Of a stretch of 64,000 nucleotides of DNA, positions 50,728-64,000 are shown one piece after another. Where the stretch lies: positions 179,885,207 through 179,949,206 of the forward strand of contig NC_077233.1 of assembly GCF_027887165.1 (NCBI RefSeq), given 5' to 3'. Every line of letters begins with the position of its first letter. Within the stretch, counting starts at the first letter, position 1. Both the position numbers and the translations under genes were made by a program. The DNA is from Monodelphis domestica (lineage: Eukaryota > Chordata > Mammalia > Didelphimorphia > Didelphidae). The notes under the pieces are model-generated. The model was not told the origin of the DNA. It saw nothing but the letters and a program-made list of their open reading frames with translations, and ran no database searches.

Positions 50728-50761
<34 letters not shown>
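50728..50761. repeat. (CT)n microsatellite in USP7 intron
   Basis: About 17 CT units; on the transcribed strand it reads as GA repeats. Confidence 0.95.
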
Positions 50762-51039
50762 GATTAGCTTTTGGAAATAAATTTAGGGGTGTTAACACTA
50801 TGAATTTTTAAAAAATCATTTTGAAAATCTAAAAAAAAATCTTCAGAAGTAATGTTTACCCGACTATAGCCATTACTCCAAATACTTTTAATTCTTGAAC
50901 ACTCTAGAAAAGTATATGTTTTAATAATTTCCTAACTGTATAGTGGGGGTTTTTCCCCGCTACAAAAAGTTCAATGGAAAAATGGAATATAAAAAGGTGA
51001 ATATTCTCATTTGAATCATACTAAACTTTGCTAGAGGGA

Positions 51040-51270
51040 ATTAGAGGACTCAGTGAATAAAGCTTGAAGCCTGGAATCAGGAAGACCCGAGTCCAAATCT
51101 GGCCTCCGACACCTAATAAATCGAGTCACCCTGGGCAACTCACTTAAGCTCTATCTGCCTTAATCCACTGGAGAAGGAAAGAAGTGGCACACCATTCCAG
51201 TATCTTTGCCAAGAAAATACCCTATAGATAGTATAAGGTGAACATAACTGAATGACTGAAAAGCAAAAAC
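51040..51270 (+). mobile_element. tRNA SINE with RTE-like 3' tail
   Basis: Head TTAGAGGACTCAGTGAATAA, GTCCAAATCTGGCCTCCGAC, then a tail CTGGAGAAGGAAAGAAGTGG and ATTCCAGTATCTTTGCC typical of SINEs mobilised by RTE (BovB-type) LINEs. Confidence 0.75.
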
Positions 51271-51305
51271 AAAAAAACTTTTTGAGGAAGTTTACAATCA
51301 GCTCA

Positions 51306-51407
<102 letters not shown>

Positions 51408-51430
51408 CTAGGAAGAACAAACACAGTTTA

Positions 51431-53648
<2,218 letters not shown>

Positions 53649-54149
53649 TTATGGCATAGAAGACTACAAGACTGTACTTAAAAATGGTCTGGCAAGACAA
53701 ATCCAACTTTTTAGAGGCATGGATTAGTCTCATAACATGATAGTTTTGAATGGGTTTATTTGCATAATCTTGAAAATAACACTAGTTCCAATCTACCACA
53801 CCAAATCCTGCTATTGCCAAATTATATTGAAATTGAAGGGGAAGAACAAAACAAAGGTACTGATATCAAATAGACACAATTAACTATACTATGTCCTTGA
53901 AAGAAAGTATAGAAATACTTATTTTAAATCCCAATATAACCATGTCATTATATAGCTCATAAATTATAATAAAAAAATTCTAACCCAGTAAGAATCTACA
54001 GTTCAGCTTTAATCTTTGGTTGGCAAAAAGTTAAATGAGTCTAATTTGAAAATCAGATGACTATAGAAATATTATTGTTCTAAACTTAATCCTTTCACTG
54101 ACCCAAATCTCTCAGAGGAGGGGAAAGAGGACAGATTAAAGACAAATAC

Positions 54150-54320
54150 TAAAAAGGACCTTGTGAAACCATGTAGAGTCCAATATGCTTATTTTATAGA
54201 AAAGGAAACTTGGAAGCAGAAAGGATTACGTGACTTTCCCAAGGCTACCATGGTAGCAAACAGAGCCAGGACATAAATTAGGTCTATTGACCCCAATCAG
54301 AGTTCTTTCTATGGTATCAA
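54150..54320 (-). mobile_element. MIR-like SINE in USP7 intron
   Basis: TATTTTATAGAAAAGGAAAC followed by TTACGTGACTTTCCCAAGG, the antisense MIR order. Confidence 0.65.
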
Positions 54321-54430
54321 AAGGGAGTTAGTTGGGTTGGGTTTTAAGCTTGAGATAAAAGGCATCAAAATTCCTACCATTCAATAAAAAGCTTAACAGT
54401 AAGTTCAACTTGACCATAATTAAACCCTTA

Positions 54431-54544
<114 letters not shown>

Positions 54545-54918
54545 CTATAGCAAAAGATAATATGAAAACAAAAACAAAGCAGCTTCTGTTTTTGTAAGAA
54601 TTAAAAAAAAAAACGAATAGTAATCTAACAATGCATTGCATTCATCACTTTCTCTAATAAAGAATTGTCAATCATCTTATCTTAACCATAAACTTTACAT
54701 ATATATGTATATATATTTTCTAAGGATTCTTAAGTCACAAAATCCAAATACAAAATAGGCATAAAATTTATGCTAAATTTATTTTCTTTAAATCACAATC
54801 TGGCTATGAATACAGTTGTCACTATTTTACACCAATGATCACAATGAATAAATGAAGTTTAGAACTACAAAGAAACATAGCAAAGCATGTTATTATAGAA
54901 AACATAAACAATCCAAAC

Positions 54919-54986
54919 CTCATAGAGGATAAGGTTAGTTTCTTGGGAAAATCCTGCTCTTTCACACATAACTGGGAGCAAGTCAC
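54919..54986 (-). CDS. USP7: USP7 exon: residues 714-736, UBL2
   Basis: 68 bases, [17 protein letters not shown] then LILYE. This short exon holds the densest cluster of changes against human: D to E, I to S, D to E and S to N within 12 residues. The donor is the poor GTTTGG, but length, frame and homology all require this border. Part of the second ubiquitin-like domain. Confidence 0.93.
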
Positions 54987-55015
54987 CTAGTAAAGAAAAT
55001 ATATACAAGAGATCA

Positions 55016-55237
<222 letters not shown>

Positions 55238-56119
55238 TTATACACCAAAACACAGTTAAGTTTAAAATTTAAAATCAGGGTCCTTTTTGTTTGCTTTAAA
55301 CTTTTAAACACCAAGGCTTCAAATTATTTTGCTGGAATTAAATGAATTAGTGACCCTAACCAATTTCTGAAGTTTATGGGCTCATTATTTAACTCATAAT
55401 TACAACTGAATAAAGATGGTTGAAAGAACTTTAAGATAAAATGTAGTTTCTTCTGTGAAGTATGATTAGGGATAATCTCTCAGTATTGTAATAGATAAAC
55501 CTCTACTTAAATCCTGCCTCATAATGGTTCTGAGGTCTTCTAAGTTATGTCAATTGAAGGTAGGTTCTATAAAAAAGCCTTAATCTAGGCTTAATAACCT
55601 ATGCTACATTACAAACATTTATACATCTTGAGATGTATCCTGAGATCTCCTTGATGTAACTATTCCCCCCCTAAAGGAAAGCGATCTCAATCTATGCCAT
55701 TCCTGTCCACGTTACCCTGTAAATCTCAGTTATCTTTCAAAATGTTCAAAACCTATTAAATAATACAGAGAAGCATAAAAAGATCTATGAATTTATGCAA
55801 TAAATTAAGTAGAGCCAAGAAAAAAAAATTAATGTTTACAATAAAAAATTGCTTTAAAAAAGGTAACTGTTGCAAAATTACAATGAAAGACAGGAGGTCC
55901 ACAAATATACATTGTACATATTTTCAATGTATTCATCAGTTATGCCTATTTTTCCTCTTCTTTATAAGAAATATTATATTATGATGGCCCTGGCGGGGTG
56001 CTGGGGGTGGTGATAAAGTTACTTGTGTTATTGACGTCAATATTTTTTTGTGGTAGTAAAGAGCTGGAAATAAAGCAGATGCCCATTAACTGGGAGAACT
56101 GCTGAACAAATTATACTAT

Positions 56120-56570
56120 AAAATCTGGCTCCTCTCTACCTATCCAGATTTCTTACAATTTGTACCTCTCATATACTCTGTTGTTGTAGCTATTGTCTAC
56201 TTTCATTTTGTCAGAGATGACTCTAACCATCTCCCATCTCTAGACCTTTTTTGCTGACTTTCTGTACTCATTCCTCTCACCTTTGCTACTTCCCTTCTTC
56301 AAGATTCAGCTAATGTGCTACTATCTGTAGTAGGTCTCCCTGCCTCTTAGCTGCAAATGTCTTTCACTTTCAAATTACCTTCATTTAGATAGATATTACA
56401 TTAAGTGAAAAGTTATTATTATGCTATCTCCCCTACTTGCAGGACAGGGATTGTTTTTTATTGTTGGGTTTTTGTTTTCATTTGTCTTTCTTTGTATCTC
56501 TAGTCCTCATTTAGCACAGTGTCTAGTACATAGTTAAGTGCTTAATAAATGTTAATAAAGTAACCCAGTG
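56120..56570 (+). repeat. L2 LINE 3' relic in USP7 intron
   Basis: CAAGATTCAGCTAATGTGCT (56300) and the tail AGCACAGTGTCTAGTACATA, TTAATAAATGTTAATAAAG. Confidence 0.75.
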
Positions 56571-56617
56571 ACCAAAGTAATCCCTAAACCCCTCACACTC
56601 TAAATTCTATGAACTTT

Positions 56618-56800
56618 TTGTTATTGTCGTTCAGTTGTATTTGACTCTTGTTGACCCCTTTCAGGGTTTTCATAGCAAAGATACTGGAGTTATTTGCTAT
56701 TTTCTTCTATAGTTCCTTTCACAGATGTGAAACTAAGGCAAAGAGGGTTAAGAGGCAAACAGGATTATAGGTCATCCAGCTAGTGGAATGAGCCCAGATT
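56618..56800 (-). mobile_element. tRNA SINE with RTE-like 3' tail
   Basis: Antisense: GTCGTTCAGTTGTATTTGAC at the 3' end, AAGATACTGGAGTTATTTGC, then ACAGATGTGAAACTAAGGC. Confidence 0.75.
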
Positions 56801-57517
56801 TAGAAACTCAGAAAGATGAGTATTCCTGATTCTACTCTATCCAATGCAATGCCTAGTTGTCTGGAACTATGAATGTAATATCACATCATAAAATAACAAG
56901 GATTGTGAGGTTTCTCCCACCAATCTCCTTCATATCCATTTCTTTTAGCAGGTTAATAAGGTTTAAAGGATCTTGTCAATTTCTTCATAGGCCTATATTA
57001 GATTGTTTTTATTTTTCTGTTTCACAGACAGTCATAGCTAAAGAATGTATTACTTGAAGATAAGTATCTCTGTATTAGGCAGACAGTCTATTGTCAAAGC
57101 CTACATCTGGTATCTATTTCACCTATGACTAACCTAGTTGTATCAAATTGATATAAGTTCATCACTTGAAGTGAAGTCTCTTTTGAAGCATGTGCTAGAT
57201 GATATTGTTTTAACTTTTTTGAGTTTTCATTTTATGTATATTAAAATGTTTAAAGTACATGCAAAAAGCAAAAATACCAACACAATGTTAATATGGTATT
57301 AAGAGCTAGTCTCCTCTTTGCTGCCCAATCACACATTATGGCATTATGAGATTTCCAGAATAGGCCCCTTTAACCCTCTAGATACAAAACACAGGAACAA
57401 TTGTAACCATTTAGAAGTGGTTAATGGAAACAAAAATAGGTCAAGGAACTCTGAACTCACAATGCTTTTTCTGAATTTACTATAAGAATACTTATTTTCT
57501 TTTAAAGAAGCACTTAC

Positions 57518-58061
<544 letters not shown>

Positions 58062-58313
58062 CTAAACAACAACAAAAAAAATTATAAAATCCCAATAAAA
58101 TAATGAAGTAACACAATGGACTGAACCCTGAATGTGGACCTCTAAAAGGTCTGTGATTTTTTACTCTCTGAGAGATCCTGGGCAAATAAATCACTTAATT
58201 TTTTTAAGCTTTAGATGCCCGATACAGTTGCTGTGATACTAAACATAATTTATTATTTTTTTTTGTTGCCAATTTCAAGGGGTCATGTGATATATACACA
58301 GCATGGTATAATG

Positions 58314-58738
58314 CAGTGATCCTGAACCTTTTGTGCCCTGGCCCTAACCCCTCAACTAAGTGCCAGGCATACCCCACACAAGGGAAGAAGAAAGCTCTCC
58401 CATTGAGCTAATGGGCAGAAGGGTGAACGATGTGAGAAATGTCCTCAGCCAATGTAGAGAGGGGAAGAGGAGTTCTGTTTCCCTCCAACTCTGATGCCTG
58501 CCTTTTCCCTTGTGTGCTCCCATTAGGCTTTTGGGCAGAGGGCGGGGGATATGAAAAAATGTCAAACACAATGGAGAGGGGGAATGGAGCAGCAATGCCT
58601 GGGACCCTCTGCCTTTCTAGTAAGGAATTCTGGTGGTGGTGGTGGTATGTGTGTGAGGGGGTGGGGGGGGGGGGGTGTAGGGTAGGGCAGCTGCATGCCC
58701 ACTGAGAGTACTCTACATGACATAGGTTGCCACCACTA
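58314..58738 (+). mobile_element. Non-autonomous hAT (Charlie-like) DNA transposon
   Basis: 425 bases. Left end CAGTGATCCTGAACCTTTTG; right end, read in reverse, TAGTGGTGGCAACCTATG: imperfect inverted repeats of hAT type. Flanked by an 8-base duplication with one mismatch (GTATAATG at 58306-58313, TTATAATG at 58739-58746). No transposase frame. G-rich run near 58660. Orientation arbitrary. Confidence 0.82.
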
Positions 58739-59221
58739 TTATAATGGACAAAGTTCACTTTAAATGCTAGGTTCAAAGGGTAACTATGAGATATAGTGTT
58801 ATATGATCACTAGCAAATCATTTAAACACTTGGCACTCAAAAGCAACTCAAGACTCAAGTTATAGATGAGGATGTTCCTCTGTATGAGTTAAAAAAGTCT
58901 CCAAAATGAGGGATATTACTATCCTCAGCCAATGATCTTAATATTTTAAAATGGAAGACCAATGTACAGACTGCAGAGTTAAGAACATTCTCTTACAAAT
59001 CTTTCAGAACTGGAATTCCATTTTCTATTCCCTTCCCACCATGCAGATTGATGATGATCTTAATTCTCTACTTCATAAATTATCAAAACCTTCTTCTGTT
59101 AGGAACTATACTTGGAAAAAAACATGCAAGGTGAAATTTAACAATTGAGAATTAATTTTGTACCTTATTAAGTGCTCTAGACAAAACAAAAATTTGGGGA
59201 GGTGGGGGGAGATGTGGTACA

Positions 59222-59420
59222 AGAACAGGGCAGGTGGGGGCAGTGGATGGAGAGCTAGGCCTGGATAAAAAGATCTTGGGTGCAAAAATGGATTCAGACA
59301 CTTCTAAGCTGTGTGATCCTTGGCAAGTCACTTAACTTCCACTACCTAGCCCTTACTTCTCTTCTGCCTTAGAACCAATACACAATATTGATCCTAAAAT
59401 GGAAGGTAAGGGTTAAAAAA
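59222..59420 (+). mobile_element. CORE-SINE, diverged
   Basis: GGGGGCAGTGGATGGAGAGC head, TTGGCAAGTCACTTAACTTCC core, A-tail. Confidence 0.87.
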
Positions 59421-59774
59421 AAGCTTCTAAATTGTTCATTGACTATCAATTAAAAAAAAAAAAACCCAAAACAAACCACCACCAGACTTTAATCTTAGGT
59501 TACAGGTTGCTGCACTGAGGCATTTATTAGATTTCCCTTTAGCTACACTTGCCATCATTGTCTCTGATGTTACAAACTAAAAATACTAATCTATCCCTGG
59601 ACATTTCGTTCTTTTAAGTACAGTGTCCTCCATTAGAATGTAAGCTAAGTTGTGATTCATGGGTATTTCCTCTTTATTACTAACTAGTTTTGCAGGCAGA
59701 GAGTAGGGAGAGAGACATGGAAAAGTAGACAATATAAAAACAAAAGATACCAATAAGAATCTATAATAAAAAAA

Positions 59775-59885
59775 GAAAGTAAACCCCTTCAGGGTAGGAA
59801 ATTGCTTTTGTTTATATTTGTATCTCCAGCATTTGAAATGTTTCACACGTAGTAAACAATGAATGCTTTTTAAATTCAATTATTG
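59775..59885 (+). repeat. L2-like LINE 3' tail
   Basis: CCCCTTCAGGGTAGGAAATTG, TTTGTATCTCCAGCATTTG and ACGTAGTAAACAATGAATGC. Confidence 0.6.
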
Positions 59886-60039
59886 TCTACAATTCTACAT
59901 TTCATAGATTTCTTTAGTGATATTAAAAAAAAATTCCAGCACTTAAATGATAGGAATAGAAAAGAACTAACAAATATTTGGACAGTTTAGTTCATAACCT
60001 TCATGAAAAATTTAAACAAAAATGTATCCCCATGAACTA

Positions 60040-60351
<312 letters not shown>

Positions 60352-61234
60352 TTAATGAAAAATAAAATCACTCTTTGTATTGATTACAGCTAGTTTTGAA
60401 TAAAGAATGAAAAATTACAGAAGAGGACTAAAATTCAAACGACCACATATAATGTAGTTTTAAAGCACAAAGAATTTTATTATAAATCACTTATTTATCC
60501 CTCACCCCCAACTGCAAATTCTAGCTTGATGAATATCAGTTCCTTTAAGTAAAAAAATGGGTCTTTTTTTCTCCCCAAATCAGAATACCATATTATTTTT
60601 ACATTCATAAAACATATCAATATACACCATATATTATGAATATCAAATGAGAAGCTATGCAAACCACTAGATAATTGTTAGCTATTATTTCTTTCTCTAG
60701 TGGAAGTCTAGTTTAAAATTTTAGTCTGTTCTCTCCAGTAGAATGGAAACTTCTTGAATGCAATGTCTCCTTTTCTCAAATGCTCCTAAAAGTTTCTTCT
60801 AGTTTGATATCTTCATATTTCCTAGATCACTGAAAAATGTAAATAGCTAACATGGTCCAGTGTATGTAAAAAGACACAAGTAATATAATAAAGGATTTGT
60901 AGAACTAAGAGTTGACTTTTTTGGGGGGAAAAAAGAATCAGGGGCAAGGTAATCTTGGACATTTCAACACAAGGGTTTGAGAAATAAGAGGATAATGGTG
61001 GTGATGGCTGTCATGTGAGATAATAGCAGTCAGAAACCATCAATGGAACCATCTTGGGGCAAGGGGGGGAGAAGGGAAATGGGGGGAAAAAAAGATAGTC
61101 AAAGAATTAACTCTTTATTCCATTATGACTTATGAGCACTGTGGGTATTACCATAGCATGAAGGGAGAAATGATCTTCCAAATGGACATTTATATAAGTA
61201 GCACATATTTGGGATGGGTACGTATCATTAATTG

Positions 61235-61345
61235 TTCTTTTTTACTGTCTTGCTCTATAAGCTTTCATAAATCTATGTCTTAATCTTCTTTGGTATCCCT
61301 AAAGTTCCTATATAATGCTAGGCACAACATAAACATTCAAAAATA
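61235..61345 (+). repeat. L2-like LINE 3' tail
   Basis: TTTGGTATCCCTAAAGTTCC and AATGCTAGGCACAACATAAAC. Confidence 0.45.
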
Positions 61346-61499
61346 CTATTAAAAATAAGAAAAATGGCCCCTCCAAATATTGTTCAGAGCTATACTAAAT
61401 GAACTATTTTTTTCTCATTGATCATTTATTACTCCTAAAGTCTGAACATTCATAGGAATTCATGCTTTTAAACCCATGCTTTTATACCTGTCTCATCTA

Positions 61500-61694
<195 letters not shown>

Positions 61695-62223
61695 TTAGTT
61701 TAAAATTTTTAAGTGATTAAATTCTACTCCTTTGAAGTGAATATGCTAATCTGACAGATCACTTTTCAATTTTATTATGTGCTCTAGTCTTCTACCTTAA
61801 GAATTAACTCTTTGTGCCACTGACTCAGACCTAAATGATGAAAAAAAAAATATTTTTAACTACATGCCTGACTGAACTCAAGTTAGTTCTGACAAGATAA
61901 TTGGGCTTTTCCTATTCTCTTTTAAGAATGCTCTAATCATTTACATAGCCATAATATAATTTCTTCAAAAGTCATTTTGAAATCTAAAAAAACCTATCTT
62001 CCCCTATTATCTCCTCATAGGAAATAATTTACCGTAAATAAATTAATGTAGTTGCTGATAGGGTGCAAAAGAAACCTAAAACTTCATAATACAATTGTGG
62101 GTTGACTTCTTATACTAAATCCTTCTCCTATCACTTTCATTTCTACATTTTGTTATAAAGAATGATGAATAGAGGATGATAATAAGTGTAATCTAAAGTT
62201 AAGGAGATGGGAAAACAATTTTA

Positions 62224-62469
<246 letters not shown>

Positions 62470-62470
62470 T

Positions 62471-62595
62471 TAAAAAAAAAAAACTCTTACCTTCTGTCTT
62501 GGAATTGATACTAAATATCGGTTCTGAGACAGAAGAGCAGTACTAGCCAGGCAGTTGGGGTTAAGTAACTTGCCCAGGATCATAAACCAGTAAAA
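62471..62595 (-). mobile_element. CORE-SINE fragment in USP7 intron
   Basis: Antisense 3' half only: ACTCTTACCTTCTGTCTTGG and AACTTGCCCAGGATCATAAA. Confidence 0.85.
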
Positions 62596-62884
62596 TACAA
62601 CTGTTAAGTATTGTGATCATGTGACAAAAATTCCCCATGCTGGAACATTTCCCCAGTGATATTTAGAATATACTCTCTCTCAAAATTAATGCCGTGATAA
62701 TATAGTTGAAAAACATCATTAGATCAAAATAGTTGCAATGTGTTCTAAAACAGCTGCTTATACAACTAAAATCATACAATAATACATATTTTGATAGAGT
62801 AATGAAATACTTAGGAGTAAACTGAAAATTATTTTTATAAGAAAAAGGGTGGCTATTTTTAGGGTTTTGTTCAATTCTACTTCA

Positions 62885-63094
<210 letters not shown>

Positions 63095-63236
63095 TCAGAA
63101 AGTTATGCTTATCACTAGTTTAAAAAAAATCTTAATTAGCCATGTTAATGGAAAGAAGTCATGACACGGTTAACACAATGATAGATGACATAAAAATAAT
63201 TTATATTGGCCATTGGATGGTAATTTTTCTACTTAC

Positions 63237-63442
63237 TGTGCATAGAGCTGCTGCTGATTTTCTGGAAACTGAAAAATTTTCAAACAAAATAATGAAACCA
63301 TAGTATCCAGCTATTCCATCTTGTCCTTCCTGCTCCATAATCCATGCTAGGAATGGATTGCAATAGCACTCAGGTTGTGTGGTCACAGACAAGCCTAAAG
63401 CATTGTTAAGAGCTTTCTGCAACCCATATGGTTTATATCTTT
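63237..63442 (-). pseudogene. Unidentified exon-like open stretch in USP7 intron
   Basis: On the - strand a reading frame of about 50 codons runs through RYKPYGLQKALNNALG, TTQPECYCNPFLAWIMEQEG and GIAGYYGF. It then continues in the same frame, or by a one-base change of frame reads FQFPENQQQLYAQ. It is bordered by a CCCTAAG acceptor-like site and a GTAAGT donor-like site. Its composition looks protein-like rather than random, but I do not recognise the protein and it does not match USP7. It may be a fragment of a processed pseudogene, an unknown exon, or chance. Confidence 0.3.
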
Positions 63443-63904
63443 CTTAGGGAAAGGATTCTAATTTTAATGAATGCAAGATCAATGAATCAGTTTGTCACAT
63501 GACTGTGATAATGTTCATTTGACACTATGCTGAATGAATAGGGAAGTGCCAGAGGTGAAAGTTGTACTGCACAGAACAGACATTCCCAAATTTTAGAACA
63601 CACGTCAAGGTCAACACACGTCAAGGACTAGTTCAGGCGAGGTATAAAACCTCTTCTTCATGCCCTAAGTCAAAAATCATTAGTCTGTTAAAAAAAGGGG
63701 GGAGGGGGGCGCGCGCATAAATCACTTTTTGTTTCTTTCCTTTGCCCTTCCACAGCTGTTAAGATGATGCAGGGGTATACCCATCCCTGGGGATCTGGAT
63801 GAGGATTTAAAGTGCAAGGTAGTAAGGCAAAGGAAAGCAATACTAAGAGAGGTCTTCCTTAAAGATTATTAGATGATCAATAGCACTGAGTAATTTTCTT
63901 TAAA

Positions 63905-64000
63905 AAATAAACAAAAAATCCCTTACATTCTTCTGTCTTAGAATTGATACTAAGTATTAGTTCTAAGGAAGAAGAGAGGTAAGGGCCAGACATGGGATTA
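63905..64000 (-). mobile_element. CORE-SINE, cut by the window edge
   Basis: Antisense 3' end: CTTCTGTCTTAGAATTGATAC onward; the head lies outside the window. Confidence 0.85.

Noticed and set aside
58439-58776. Overlapping open frames of 88 and 122 codons
   Set aside because: They lie inside the hAT element and its G-rich run; no transposase or other homology.
63237-63442. This stretch as the missing upstream USP7 exon
   Set aside because: Neither frame gives the expected KYDAGEHGLQEAEKG to KINDR sequence.

Overview
The window is vertebrate nuclear DNA, almost certainly from a marsupial. It is AT-rich, has intron-split genes, and is crowded with interspersed repeats. The commonest repeat is a roughly 200-base tRNA-headed CORE-SINE of the type abundant in opossums, dasyurids and kangaroos, with many copies carrying intact target-site duplications. 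With it come two nearly complete marsupial-type L1 elements, several older L1 and L2 relics, MIR-like SINEs, one hAT-type DNA element and LTR fossils. The genus cannot be fixed from the sequence alone.

Bases 1 to about 37,000 are intergenic. I see no host gene there. The two large landmarks are L1 elements on the + strand: L1-A at 4869-12439 (15-base target duplication, solo LTR inserted in its ORF2) and L1-B at 22697-30078 (12-base target duplication that encloses about 960 bases beyond the normal L1 3' end, i.e. a 3' transduction). Between and around them lie antisense L1 relics (about 12.95-18.7 kb), L2 relics (both strands), SINEs, MIRs and microsatellites.

Bases 42,964 to 64,000 hold the 3' two-thirds of USP7 (HAUSP), on the - strand. 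Nineteen coding exons were placed base by base. Their lengths and phases join into one frame that encodes residues 424 to 1102 in human numbering with no indel: the end of the catalytic domain (His464, Asp481), all five ubiquitin-like domains and the C-terminal activating tail. The catalytic Cys exon and the promoter lie beyond base 64,000. The 3' UTR runs down from 42,963; its end is not fixed.

The most interesting points are (1) a SINE inserted 13 bases inside a USP7 intron whose target duplication has copied the 5' splice site, (2) the L1 3' transduction using a poly(A) signal in LTR-like DNA, (3) a monomeric L1 promoter, (4) an unexplained exon-like open stretch upstream of the first USP7 exon in the window, and (5) a short tandem unit found at two places 1.5 kb apart.
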